Shown piece after piece: positions 40,917 to 51,242 of a DNA stretch of 64,000 bases. Within the stretch, counting starts at the first letter, position 1, and the number at the start of each line of letters is the position of its first letter. The position numbers were made by a program, and so were the translations under genes. Below the pieces are notes generated by a model. The model was not told where the DNA came from. It ran no database searches and saw nothing but the letters and a program-made list of their open reading frames with translations. This DNA comes from VRUE01 sp963816785 (GTDB lineage: Bacteria; Actinomycetota; Thermoleophilia; Solirubrobacterales; 70-9): assembly GCA_963816785.1 (NCBI GenBank), contig CAWFLL010000004.1, forward strand, positions 620,001-684,000, in the 5' to 3' direction.

Positions 40917-42160
40917 CCGGTCTCAGCCTGGAGCGGGCGGGGCCCTCGCGGCCTCGCCCGCATCCTGGCGAAGGAGACGTGGGCCGCCCAGGCAGCCGCG
41001 ATCCCGGCGCTGGCTGCGAGGAGCAGCGCGACACGCGGGTCATACGCTTCGGAGAGCCAGCCGGCGAGCGGGCCGCCGATCGGGGTCGAGCCGAGGAAGA
41101 CGACCGAGTAGAGGGCCATCACCCGGCCGCGCATCTCGGGCTCGACCGCCAGCTGCAGCGAGGAGTTGATCGCGGCGGCGAAGGTGACCGCGGAGGCGCC
41201 GAGAAGGGCGACCATCGGCACCTCGAGCGCGATGCTCGGCATCGCCGCGGCCAGCAGCGCGAGGACGCCGAAGGAGAGGGCGGCGCCGACGATCAGTCGG
41301 GCGTCGGTGCGGCCGTGGGCGCCCGTCGCCAGGGCGCCGATCACCGAGCCGGCGCCCATCGCGGCGACCAGGGTCGCGTAGGCGGTCGCCCCGCCGTCGA
41401 AGCTGAACCGGGCGAGCAGCGGCAGGATCACCTGGAAGTTGAGCCCGAAGGTCCCGACCAGCGCCATCAGCCCCAGCGGCACCGCCAGCTCGGGGGTCTG
41501 CCTGACGTAGCGCAGGGCGGCGCGGATCGGCCGCCGCTCGGGCTCGGCGCGCGGGGATGAGTTCAGCTGCGCCGGCTCCATCCGCCAGAGGGCGAAGATC
41601 ATCCCGCCGAAGGAGAGCGCGTTGAGCGCGAAGCAGGGCTCGACCCCGACGGTTGCGATCAGCACCCCGGCGATCGCCGGGCCGACCAGGCGCGCCGAGT
41701 GGATGAGGACGCTGTTGAGGCTGACCGCGTTGACCACCCGCTCTGCGCCGACCATCTCGATCGCGAAGCTCTGGCGGGTCGGGTTGTCGACGGCGTTGAC
41801 CGTCCCACGGACGAAGACCAGGGCGAACACCATCCACGGCGCGACCACTCCGGCGGCCGTCACCGCGAACAGGGCCAGCGCCGGGATCGCCATCAGCACC
41901 TGGGTCACCATCAGCAGGCGCCGCTTGGAGAAGCGGTCCGCCAGCAGGCCGCCCCAGGCACCGAACAGGAGGATCGGGAGGAACTGCAGCGCGGTCGTCA
42001 TCCCCACCGCCAGGCCGCTGCCGGTGAGGAGGAGGATCAGCCAGATCTCGGCGACCACCTGCATCCAGTTGCCGGACAGCGAGACGACCTGCCCCGCGAA
42101 GTAGCGGCGGTAGTTGGGGACGGAGAGGGAGTCGACGCTGCGCCGGAGGGCGGCGCTCAT
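40913..42160 (-). CDS. MFS transporter (EntS/MFS_3-like exporter)
   Basis: 415 residues, ~12 helices. FAGQVVSLSGNWMQVVAEIWLILLLTGSGLAVGMTTALQFLPILLFGAWGGLLADRFSKRRLLM is the MFS_3 signature with GxLADRxxKRR, followed by VDNPTRQSFAIEMVG and SSLQLAVEPEMRGRVMALYSV. Its ATG overlaps the MarR stop (ATGA), so the regulator and exporter form one operon, a common drug-efflux layout. Confidence 0.9.
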   Translation of the reverse strand: MSAALRRSVDSLSVPNYRRYFAGQVVSLSGNWMQVVAEIWLILLLTGSGLAVGMTTALQFLPILLFGAWGGLLADRFSKRRLLMVTQVLMAIPALALFAVTAAGVVAPWMVFALVFVRGTVNAVDNPTRQSFAIEMVGAERVVNAVSLNSVLIHSARLVGPAIAGVLIATVGVEPCFALNALSFGGMIFALWRMEPAQLNSSPRAEPERRPIRAALRYVRQTPELAVPLGLMALVGTFGLNFQVILPLLARFSFDGGATAYATLVAAMGAGSVIGALATGAHGRTDARLIVGAALSFGVLALLAAAMPSIALEVPMVALLGASAVTFAAAINSSLQLAVEPEMRGRVMALYSVVFLGSTPIGGPLAGWLSEAYDPRVALLLAASAGIAAAWAAHVSFARMRARPRGPRPLQAETG

Positions 42161-42630
42161 GGGCTTCCCTCGGGCGGCGACGGCGCCTCGAGGATCCGCT
42201 CGAGGATCGCCGCCGCACGCTCCAGCGTCTCGACGTCTTCAGCGGGCAGGTTCCGCATCCGGCGCGCCAGATAGGCGTTCTTGCGCCCGCGCAGGCGGCG
42301 CAGCCGCTCGCGGCCCGCCGGGTTGATGCTGACCACGGCGCTGCGGCCGTCGGCCGGGTCGCGGGTGCGATCGACGAGGCCCGCCTCGCCCAGCAATCGC
42401 AGGGTCCGGGTGCCGGTCGGGCGCTTGACGCGCTCGATGGCCGCAAGCTCGCTCGGCGTCAGCGGCCCGTGCCTCTCGACCGTCGAGAGGGCCGATGCGG
42501 CGGTCGGCGTCAGCTCGGTCCCGCCGGCTCCGGCCGCCTCCTGGCGCAGCCTTCGCGCCGTGCGCACGATCGCGAGCCGCAGCCGCGCCGCCGCCTCGGT
42601 CAGCCTGTTCTCTTGAGCCGTCGTCGTCAT
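42157..42630 (-). CDS. MarR-family transcriptional regulator
   Basis: 157 residues: LTPTAASALSTVERHGPLTPSELAAIERVKRPTGTRTLRLLGEAGLVDRTRDPADGRSAVVSINPAGRERL is the winged helix-turn-helix with the DGR wing. Probably represses itself and the downstream MFS exporter. The upstream 35 bp are unusually A/T-rich. Confidence 0.92.
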   Translation of the reverse strand: MTTTAQENRLTEAAARLRLAIVRTARRLRQEAAGAGGTELTPTAASALSTVERHGPLTPSELAAIERVKRPTGTRTLRLLGEAGLVDRTRDPADGRSAVVSINPAGRERLRRLRGRKNAYLARRMRNLPAEDVETLERAAAILERILEAPSPPEGSP

Positions 42631-42665
42631 TTGATTAGCTTAGATAATTAGTGTAGCAAACTATC
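42631..42665 (-). promoter_or_regulatory. A/T-rich promoter/operator of the MarR-MFS operon
   Basis: In this very GC-rich genome the stretch directly upstream of the MarR start is A/T-rich, with imperfect repeats on the minus strand (CTAATTATCTAAGCTAAT) and TTTG..CAAA ends. That is the usual look of a MarR operator overlapping a promoter. The exact -10/-35 boxes are ambiguous. Confidence 0.5.
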
Positions 42666-42705
42666 TCGAAAAGGCGACCATGGGGGCGTGTCGAACTAGA
42701 CGCCG

Positions 42706-43515
42706 GTGAGCCCTCCGGAGCCAGAGCAGGAGACCGTCTACGCGCCGGGCATGGACGAGCGCAGCACGCGGATCGAACGGGCCCTCAACATTCCACTGCT
42801 GATCGCCGCCGCGCTGACGCTACCGATGGTCGCGATCACCGAGTCGCACCCGGGCGGGGCGCTCGAGGAGGTCGCCGGCATCCTCAACTGGGTCACCTGG
42901 GTCGCGTTCGCGTTCGAGCTGGTCGTGATGCTGGCGGTGGTGCCCGACCGGCGGGCCTGGCTGCGCCGCAACCCGCTCGACCCGATCGTCGTCTTCTTCA
43001 CCCCGCCGGTCCTCCCCCCCGGCCTGCAGGGCCTCCGGGTCCTGCGCCTGCTGCGGCTGCTGCGCCTGCTGCAGTTCGCCCGCCTCTCGCGCGACATCTT
43101 CACCCTGCGCGGCCTGCACTACGCGACCCTGCTCGCCCTGCTGACCGTGATCGGGGGCGGCGCCCTGTTCGTGGGGCTGGAGGGCGGCCAACAGCATCTC
43201 AGCACCTGGGACGGGATCTACTGGGCGGTGACGACGATGACGACGCTCGGCTCCGACATCCAACCGACCGACACCGGCGGCCAGATCGTCGCGACCGTGC
43301 TGGTGCTGGTCGGGCTCGGCTTCATCGCCCTGGTCACCGGCGCCTTCGCGCAGCGCTTCTTCGGCCCGGAGCTGAGCGAGGTCGAGCGGGACCTGGAGGA
43401 AGACGTGGCCTCCGCCGAGGCCGTCGCCCAGCGTGAACTGCGCAGCATCCGGGGACAGCTGGCGGCGCTCGAGATCGCGGTCGAGCGGATGGTCGACGAG
43501 CGCGCTCCCCGCTAG
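42706..43515 (+). CDS. Voltage-gated-like ion channel with atypical selectivity filter
   Basis: 269 residues, GTG start (ATG 42751 also possible). Six-helix channel plan: S1-S3, an S4-like arginine ladder RVLRLLRLLRLLQFARLSRD (~110-130), S5, a pore loop WDGIYWAVTTMTTLGSDI (~172-188) and S6, then a cytoplasmic coiled coil (EVERDLEEDVASAEAVAQRELRSIRGQLAAL). The pore has TTLGSD where potassium channels have T-V-G-Y-G-D, so K+ selectivity cannot be assumed. Confidence 0.82.
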   Translation: MSPPEPEQETVYAPGMDERSTRIERALNIPLLIAAALTLPMVAITESHPGGALEEVAGILNWVTWVAFAFELVVMLAVVPDRRAWLRRNPLDPIVVFFTPPVLPPGLQGLRVLRLLRLLRLLQFARLSRDIFTLRGLHYATLLALLTVIGGGALFVGLEGGQQHLSTWDGIYWAVTTMTTLGSDIQPTDTGGQIVATVLVLVGLGFIALVTGAFAQRFFGPELSEVERDLEEDVASAEAVAQRELRSIRGQLAALEIAVERMVDERAPR

Positions 43516-43531
43516 CGCACCGGAGCGGCTC

Positions 43532-45514
<1,983 letters not shown>

Positions 45515-45588
45515 TGCGCTCCTTCCTTGGCCGTTACCCTGAGCGAACGCTATCCACTCGGGCTCTGGCCCGAAATCGACGCTCGCAG

Positions 45589-46986
45589 ATGCTCTTCCGC
45601 CAGATCATCCATGAGGACCTCGGCTGTGCCTCCTACCTCGTCGGCGACGCCGGGTCGGGCGTCGCCGCCGTCGTCGACCCACAGTGGGACATCGAGCCCT
45701 ACCTGGAGCTCAGCCGGCTGCACGGGGTGCGGATCGAGCACGTGCTGGAGACCCACAACCATGCCGACCACGTCTCCGGCCACGGCCGGCTGGCGCGGGC
45801 GACAGGCGCGACGATCCACATCCACGAGCTGGCCTCGGCCGAGTACGCGCACGAGCCGTTTGCCGACGGATGGACCCTCGATCTCGGGGAGGGCGTCTCG
45901 ATCGAGGCGATCCACACCCCCGGCCACCGCCCCGAGCACACCTCGTTCCTCCTCAGGGACTCCGACCGCGGCGGTGACCCGGTCGCGGTCCTGACCGGGG
46001 ACTCGCTGTTCGTCGGCGACGTCGCCCGCCCCGACCTCGCGATCGAGCCGCGCGAGGGCGCCGCTGACATCTTCCGGTCGCTGCACGAGCGGCTGCTGGC
46101 GCTCCCCGACGAGGTCGAGGTCTGGCCGGGACACCTCGGCGGCTCCCTCTGCGGCAGCTCCGGCATCGACCTCAAGACCTCCTCGACGATCGGCTTCGAG
46201 CGCCGGCACAACCGCGCTCTGCGCTTCACCGACGAGGCGGAGTTCGTCGAGGACGCGGTATCCAGCCTCGGCGACCGCCCCCCCAACGTCGAGCACATCG
46301 TCGGGCTGAACCGCGGGCCTCTGATCGAGGCGATCGGGGGCCCGGCGCGGCTCTCGCCGCGGGGCTTCGAGGCGGCGATCGCCGGCGGAGCGCTGGCGGT
46401 CGACTCGCGCACGAACGAGCAGTTCGACGAGGCCCACATCCCCGGCGCGATCAGCGCCTCGGCCTACGACACCGGGTTTGCGACCAAGGTCGCGCAGGTG
46501 GTCCCGCCCGAGGCCGAGGTCGTGATCGTCGCCGCCTCCGACGGCAACGAGCTCGAGGCCGCCGAGCTGCTGGCCGCGGTGGGCCTGCGAGTGCGCGGCT
46601 TCCTCGGCGGCGGGATGAGCTCCTGGCGCGCGGAGGAGCGCGCGGTCAGTCGGATCGAGGCGGTCGACATCGCCCAGCTCGCCGATCGGCTGGCGGAGGA
46701 CGACCCGCCGCTGGTGCTCGACGTCCGCCGAGAGGATGAGTTCGACGCCGGGCACCTGGCAGGCTCCCTCCACATCCCCTACGGGGAGCTGGCAGGCCGG
46801 GTCGGGGAGCTGCCGCGCGACCGGCCGATCGCGACGATCTGCAAGGGCGGCAAACGCAGCGGCCTCGCCGCCTCGATCCTGCAGCGTGAGGGATTCGAGA
46901 CGGTGCTCCACGTCGCCACCGGCGGTGTCGCAGCCTGGAGCGCGGAGGGACGGCCGATCGAGCAGGCCGAGGCGCCGGCCCTCTAG
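45589..46986 (+). CDS. MBL-fold hydrolase with two rhodanese domains (persulfide dioxygenase-like)
   Basis: 465 residues from ATG 45589. An ETHE1/GloB-like MBL domain (ETHNHADHVSGHGRLARATG; HTPGHRPEHTSFLL; GDSLFVGDVARPDL; VWPGHLGGSLCG) is followed by two rhodanese domains. The first (~270-360) has no catalytic cysteine in its loop (VIVAASDGNELEA); the second (~370-465) keeps it (TICKGGKRSGLAA). Likely sulfur/persulfide metabolism. A nested inverted repeat begins at the stop codon. Confidence 0.88.
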   Translation: MLFRQIIHEDLGCASYLVGDAGSGVAAVVDPQWDIEPYLELSRLHGVRIEHVLETHNHADHVSGHGRLARATGATIHIHELASAEYAHEPFADGWTLDLGEGVSIEAIHTPGHRPEHTSFLLRDSDRGGDPVAVLTGDSLFVGDVARPDLAIEPREGAADIFRSLHERLLALPDEVEVWPGHLGGSLCGSSGIDLKTSSTIGFERRHNRALRFTDEAEFVEDAVSSLGDRPPNVEHIVGLNRGPLIEAIGGPARLSPRGFEAAIAGGALAVDSRTNEQFDEAHIPGAISASAYDTGFATKVAQVVPPEAEVVIVAASDGNELEAAELLAAVGLRVRGFLGGGMSSWRAEERAVSRIEAVDIAQLADRLAEDDPPLVLDVRREDEFDAGHLAGSLHIPYGELAGRVGELPRDRPIATICKGGKRSGLAASILQREGFETVLHVATGGVAAWSAEGRPIEQAEAPAL

Positions 46987-47032
46987 CGCGAACGCATTTC
47001 CTCCCGCTATGCGGGACCAAGTGCATTCGCGC
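46986..47032. repeat. Nested inverted repeat at convergent gene ends
   Basis: Outer arms GCGCGAACGCA (46986-46996) and TGCATTCGCGC (47022-47032), 11 bp with one G/U-type mismatch. Inner arms TCCCGC (47002-47007) / GCGGGA (47011-47016) around TAT. Lies between the stops of the MBL-rhodanese gene and the NlpC/P60 gene; possible bidirectional 3'-end structure. Confidence 0.6.
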
Positions 47033-47052
47033 ACCCCTCTGGTCGGTCCCGC

Positions 47053-48280
47053 TCAGTAGCCCGACGGGTGGCGGGCGATGAAGCCTTCGGTCGAGCTGAC
47101 CGGCGAGGGGTGCCAGCGCGGGCCGGCTCCGCCGGAGGTGTCGAAGGCGAGGCCGGCGATGATCATCCAGGCGTGGCCGGCGTTGGCGTAGACGGTGATC
47201 CACTGGCCCGCGCCCGGTTCGCCCCAGGTCGAGAGGCCGGTCGAGTCGAGCGGGCTGGAGAGGAAGCCGCCCCCGTTGAGGGCGAAGCTGACCGACCCGG
47301 AGCAGTCGTACCCGGGTGAGGAGAAGGAGCCGTGTCCGCCACCCCAGATGTAGGGCGTGGTGGCGATCGAGTTGGCCGCTTCGATCGCCGCCTGGACCGC
47401 GGGCGGCGCGGCGGCGGGGATGCTCGCCTGGCTTTCGGAGATGTAGTCGGCGGTCTGGCCGGGGGTGAGCGGGGCCGGAGCCGTGGCCGGTGGTGAGCCG
47501 CCGGCGCTCGCGATCTGTTCGGAGATCCCCGCGAGGTTGTCGCTCAGGGCCTGCGGAGCGGGACTCGAGCGCGTCGAGGGCTTCGCGGCGCTCGGCCTGA
47601 GCGGCCTTCAGCTCGCCGAACCGCGCCTCGGCCTCGGCCCGTGCCGCGGCGGCTTCGCGCTCCTTGACCGCGATCGCGTCGCGCGCCGCCTTGATCTGGC
47701 GACGGACGTCGGCCATCGCCTTGACCGCGGCCTTGGCCTGGTCGCGCAGGCCCTTGACCCGGTCTGCGACGGCGTTGTCGTGGTCCTGGATCTGGCTCAG
47801 GTAGTCGGCGCGGGCGTTGACCTCCGACCAGCTCGCCGAGTCGAGGACGACGCTGATCATGTCGGGGCTGCCCGACTCGTATATCGCCACCAGCCGCTCG
47901 CGCAGCACCGAGAGCGCCCGCTTGAGGCGAGCGCGGATCCGCGCCAGGCGCTCCTTCTCGGCCTCCAGCTTCGCGCTCGCCCGCTCCAGCTCGGCCTGCT
48001 TGGCTACCAGCTCCGCCTCGATCGCCGCCTGGCGGCGGCGCAGGAGCGAGACTTCGCCGAGCATCGTGTCGATCGCCGCGTTCTGCTCGGCGATCGTCGC
48101 GCTCAGCGAGCGTTCGCTCTGCCGCACGTGGTCGAGCTTGCCCTGGGTCGCGTCGAACTTTTCCTGCAGCGTCTCGGCGGGAGCGGAATCGCCGCCCGCC
48201 GCCCACAGGGAGACGATCGCGAGCAGCGCGGCTGCGGGCAGCAACCAGCGCCTCTGGTAGCCGGAGGGGGACGCAAGCAT
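47053..48280 (-). CDS. NlpC/P60-type peptidoglycan endopeptidase with coiled coil (apparent +1 frameshift)
   Basis: Signal peptide (RRWLLPAAALLAIVSLWAAGGDSAPAE), then a long CwlO/RipA-like coiled coil (~40-235). Near 47560 the frame breaks; dropping one base joins ESRS to QALSDNLAGISEQIAS. The C-terminal NlpC/P60 domain then reads TTPYIWGGGHGSFSSPGYDCSGSVSFAL (catalytic Cys) and NAGHAWMIIAGLAFDTS (catalytic His), ending ...FIARHPSGY. Cleaves peptidoglycan stem peptides outside the cell. The continuing 544-residue ORF past the frameshift is a shadow. Confidence 0.85.
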
Positions 48281-48313
48281 CCGGCGGAGCAGGCTAACGA
48301 AACCGCGGAATGG

Positions 48314-48340
48314 ATGTTAGGAGTTGCTAATAACTTGCAA
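48314..48340 (-). promoter_or_regulatory. Putative promoter of the NlpC/P60 gene
   Basis: -35 TTGCAA (48335-48340) and -10 TAACAT (minus; 48314-48319) with a short 15-bp spacer, 34 bp upstream of the start at 48280. The area is unusually A/T-rich for the window. Confidence 0.4.
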
Positions 48341-48352
48341 CTTCGGTTGCAG
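48335..48352. other. UUCG-type hairpin between SHOCT and NlpC genes
   Basis: Stem TGCAAC (48336-48341) / GTTGCA (48346-48351) closed by TTCG with a C-G closing pair on the plus strand, a very stable tetraloop. On the minus strand it follows the SHOCT gene by ~50 nt but has no U-run; it also overlaps the putative -35 box. Confidence 0.35.
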
Positions 48353-48399
48353 AATTGCGCCTTTTGGAGGAGATATCCGCGCCGCGTCGACGCCCGTGA

Positions 48400-48792
48400 T
48401 CAGGCGAGCAGTTTCGCCTTCGCCTGCTCGAACTCCTCCGCCGAGAGGGCGCCCTTTTCCTTCAGCTCGTTGAGTTTGTGGAGTTCGTCGGCCGGTGAGG
48501 CGTGCGCCTGCTGGCGAACGTAGTCGTCGAAGTGCTTTTTCGCGTCAGCCTGGGCTTTGATCGTGCGGTCGCGCATGCCACTGCCGCGGACGATCAGATA
48601 GATCAGCGCGGTGAGGAACGGGACGAAGACCAGGAAGAACACCCATGCCGCCTTCCCCCAGCCGGACATCTCGTGGTCGCGGAAGAGATCGGTGATGATC
48701 GTGAACAGGATCCAGATCCAGATCACGAAGAAGAAGATCTCGAGGACGATGAGGAGCAGTTCGCCAAAGCTGATGTCGGCAAGAGCCAGCAA
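48400..48792 (-). CDS. SHOCT-domain membrane protein
   Basis: 130 residues. Two transmembrane helices (LLLIVLEIFFFVIWIWILFTII and WGKAAWVFFLVFVPFLTALIYLIV) in a PLD-nuclease-N-like arrangement, then a C-terminal SHOCT domain (ADELHKLNELKEKGALSAEEFEQAKAKLL). TTG start with AAAGGA upstream. Function unknown; the layout is common in Actinobacteria. Confidence 0.88.
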   Translation of the reverse strand: MLALADISFGELLLIVLEIFFFVIWIWILFTIITDLFRDHEMSGWGKAAWVFFLVFVPFLTALIYLIVRGSGMRDRTIKAQADAKKHFDDYVRQQAHASPADELHKLNELKEKGALSAEEFEQAKAKLLA

Positions 48793-48843
48793 GGGGTGGG
48801 GTCCTTTCTGCGGTGGACGGGTGGGGTGATCATAGACCGCTTT

Positions 48844-49584
48844 TTAGAGCCGCTGGGCAAACAGCACCGCGGCGACCGCGGTGGCGAGGTTGAGGCTGGA
48901 GACTCCGGCCCGCATCGGGATCCCCAGCCGCGCGTCGGCGCGGCCGAGCAGCCCCTCGCTGAGCCCATGCCGCTCGGTGCCGAAGGCGAGGATCGCGCCG
49001 GCCGGCAGCTCAGCCGGCCGCAGGTCCTCTCCCCCGGGATCGATCGCGATCAGCTGGCGGTCACCGGGATCGAGCTCCTCGACCGCGGCGACCGGCAGGG
49101 CGTAGTGGAGGCCGGCGGCGGCGCGCAGGGCGTCGGGGTGCCAGGGATCGTTCCCACCCGTGGTCAGAACGGCGGCGGCGTCGGCGGCGGCGGCGACCCG
49201 GACGCAGGCCCCCAGGTTTCCCATCGTGCGCGGATCCTCGAGCAGGACGATCGGAGCCGCCAGCTGAGCGCCGAGGACGGCATTCACGTCGACCTCGGGC
49301 CGGCGGGCGATCGCCACGACCCCGGTGCGCGGCGCCTGCGGGACCAGCTCGGCGAGAACCTCGGCGGCCACCGGCGTCGCCCGCCCGACCAGCGAGTCGC
49401 GCAGGTCGGGCGCCAGCTCGGCGGCCAGCTCCTCCAGCTCCGCCGTGTCTGCCGCCACCACGTCCTCGACCTCGGCTCCAAACCTCAGTGCGTGCTTGAG
49501 CGCGTGGAACCCCTCGAGCACCGCGAGATCTCGCTGCCGCCGTGCCGAGCGGTAGCGACCGACCAGGGCCCGTTCCCCGCTCAC
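48844..49584 (-). CDS. TrmH/SpoU-family RNA 2'-O-methyltransferase
   Basis: 246 residues from GTG 49584. A substrate-binding N-terminal domain (VLEGFHALKHALRFGAEVEDVVA) and the SPOUT knot: APIVLLEDPRTMGNLGACVRVAAAADAAAVLTTGG (motif 1), AGAILAFGTERHGLSEGLL (motif 2), IPMRAGVSSLNLATAVAAVLFA (motif 3). Target RNA unknown. Starts 7 bp after the hydrolase stop. Confidence 0.9.
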   Translation of the reverse strand: MSGERALVGRYRSARRQRDLAVLEGFHALKHALRFGAEVEDVVAADTAELEELAAELAPDLRDSLVGRATPVAAEVLAELVPQAPRTGVVAIARRPEVDVNAVLGAQLAAPIVLLEDPRTMGNLGACVRVAAAADAAAVLTTGGNDPWHPDALRAAAGLHYALPVAAVEELDPGDRQLIAIDPGGEDLRPAELPAGAILAFGTERHGLSEGLLGRADARLGIPMRAGVSSLNLATAVAAVLFAQRL

Positions 49585-49591
49585 TTCGGGC

Positions 49592-50260
49592 TCAGGCAAT
49601 CCGTAGCCTCGCCCGCCACTCGTCGGCGTCGAAGCGCGCCGGCTCGGCGTTCCGCAGGAACCTTTCGAGCGCGATGATGAAACGGCCGGGCGCCTCGATC
49701 TGCGGCACGTGGTCGGCGGCGTCAATCCGCTGGCCGCCGGTCCCGATCACAGCGCGAACGGTGGCCAGGAAGGCGGCGCGCCGGTCGGGGTCGCTGAGCG
49801 ACGCGTAGTTTCGCGCCACCTCGGTGACGTCCGGGTCGGGGCGCAGGCCGATCGCCGCCAATCCCTTTCCCAGTTCCGGGCCGACCCGCGCCCCGGGACC
49901 AGCGGTGGCGCCGATGAAGAGGTCCGCGCCCGGAAGCGCGGCGGCGCGGAGCACCGGGCTCACCTCCGGGCCGAGGCCGCCGCTGGAGACGAGAACCAGC
50001 CGCTCGATCATCTCGGGGTACTGGTAGGCGAACTGCATCGCGACCCCGCCCCCGAGCGAGTGGCCGAGCACGGTGGCCCGGTCGTGGCCGAGGGTCAGCA
50101 GCAGGGTCTGACCGCGGGCCAGCGGCTCGATCACCTCCCGCCAGCTCTCGCAGGTTCCGGCCATGGCGTGAATCAGCAGCAGCACCGGTCCCTCACCGGC
50201 CCCGATGTAGGCGACCGAGCGACCGTGGATGCTCACCGACTTCATCTCCGGCGCTGCCAT
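49592..50260 (-). CDS. Alpha/beta hydrolase with probable internal deletions
   Basis: 222 residues from ATG 50260. It has the oxyanion region VLLLIHAMAGTCESW, nucleophile elbow VLGHSLGGGVAMQFAYQYP (~75), LVLVSSGGLGPE, and a C-terminus PGRFIIALERFLRN. Compared with the usual ~270-300 residues, two blocks are missing in frame: the DxxGxGxSD loop between REVIEPLARGQ and GHDRATV, and the strand with the catalytic acid between RIDAAD and HVPQIEAP. The catalytic Asp therefore seems absent. Either a decayed gene or an assembly collapse. TACTGT lies 6 nt before the ATG. Confidence 0.7.
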   Translation of the reverse strand: MAAPEMKSVSIHGRSVAYIGAGEGPVLLLIHAMAGTCESWREVIEPLARGQTLLLTLGHDRATVLGHSLGGGVAMQFAYQYPEMIERLVLVSSGGLGPEVSPVLRAAALPGADLFIGATAGPGARVGPELGKGLAAIGLRPDPDVTEVARNYASLSDPDRRAAFLATVRAVIGTGGQRIDAADHVPQIEAPGRFIIALERFLRNAEPARFDADEWRARLRIA

Positions 50261-50329
50261 TCGGAGACAGTATTCCCAGATTTCCCGCACAAATCCCAAA
50301 CGCCGCTCCCCTCGGCTAGCCTGAACGCA

Positions 50330-50707
50330 ATCGCCAGCTTCCTCCACACCTGCTACCGGATCGGCGACATCGACCGCTCGGTCTCCTTCTACGAGAAGCT
50401 CGGGTTCGAGGAGCGGCGGCGGATGCCGATCGGCGAGGAGGCGATCAACGTCTTCATGGGGCTGCCGGGCGAGGACCCCCGCCTCGAGCTGACCTACAAC
50501 CACGGCGTCGACTCCTACGACCTCGGCACCGGCTACAACCACATCGCGCTTCTCGTCGACGACCTCGAGGGAACCCTGGAGGGCCTCTCCGCCCAGGGCA
50601 TCGAGCCCGAAAAGCCCCCATACCGCCCGGGCGGCCGCACCGAGGGGCACCGGATCTGCTTCGTCAGGGACCCCGATGGCTACAGAGTTGAGCTAATCGG
50701 CGAGTAG
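50330..50707 (+). CDS. Glyoxalase/VOC superfamily protein (lactoylglutathione lyase-like)
   Basis: 125 residues if started at ATC 50330. FLHTCYRIGDIDRSVSFYEKLGFEERRR, FMGLPGEDPRLELTYNHG, YNHIALLVDDLEGTL, and GHRICFVRDPDGYRVELIGE with the metal ligands His/Glu of glyoxalase I. The family start (M-A-S-F-L-H) falls on ATC, and TAGCCT lies exactly 7 nt upstream; no ATG/GTG fits. So either a rare ATC start on a leaderless mRNA or a base error. Confidence 0.82.
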   Translation: MASFLHTCYRIGDIDRSVSFYEKLGFEERRRMPIGEEAINVFMGLPGEDPRLELTYNHGVDSYDLGTGYNHIALLVDDLEGTLEGLSAQGIEPEKPPYRPGGRTEGHRICFVRDPDGYRVELIGE

Positions 50708-50726
50708 GGCCGCCGCAGCGTCCGCG

Positions 50727-51242
50727 ATGCCCGCTCAACTCAAGCACGTCGACCCGAACCGGCCGCGTGGCCTCTTCAGCCGCGCCTACGCCGCCCTCGC
50801 CAACACCCGCCTGGGGAGGTTCATGTCAGTGCACGTCATGTGGAAGGTCGACCCGCTCCTGATGCGGGCGACCGGGGGTCGCCTCGGAATGGGCCTCGTC
50901 CTCCCCACCGCCCTGCTCGAGACTCGCGGCGCGAAGAGCGGGGCGGTGCGACGCAACGCGGTCATCTACTTCCACGACGGTGACCGGGTCACGATCGTCG
51001 CCTCGAAGCTCGGCATGGATCACAACCCGGCCTGGTTCCACAACCTCGTCTGCGACCCGGAGGTCATGTTCGGAGGCATCCCGATGAGGGCCACCGTCGT
51101 CGTCGACGAGGACGAGCGTCGGAGGCTCTGGTCGCTCGCCGACGGCCTCTTCGCGCCCTACGCGGCCTACCGCCGGGAAGCGGCGAGGGTCGACCGGACG
51201 ATTCCGATCGTCCAGCTAACCGAGCGCGGGCTCAGCCCTTGA
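50727..51242 (+). CDS. Deazaflavin (F420)-dependent nitroreductase-family protein
   Basis: 171 residues. VLPTALLETRGAKSGAVRRNAVIYFHDGDRVTIVASKLGMDHNPAWFHNLVCDPEV is the Ddn/F420-dependent split-barrel signature (TRGRKSG..R, ASxxG..xNPxWxxNL). Fits with the LLM enzymes in implying F420 metabolism. Its end overlaps the convergent NHL gene by 11 bp. Confidence 0.9.
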   Translation: MPAQLKHVDPNRPRGLFSRAYAALANTRLGRFMSVHVMWKVDPLLMRATGGRLGMGLVLPTALLETRGAKSGAVRRNAVIYFHDGDRVTIVASKLGMDHNPAWFHNLVCDPEVMFGGIPMRATVVVDEDERRRLWSLADGLFAPYAAYRREAARVDRTIPIVQLTERGLSP

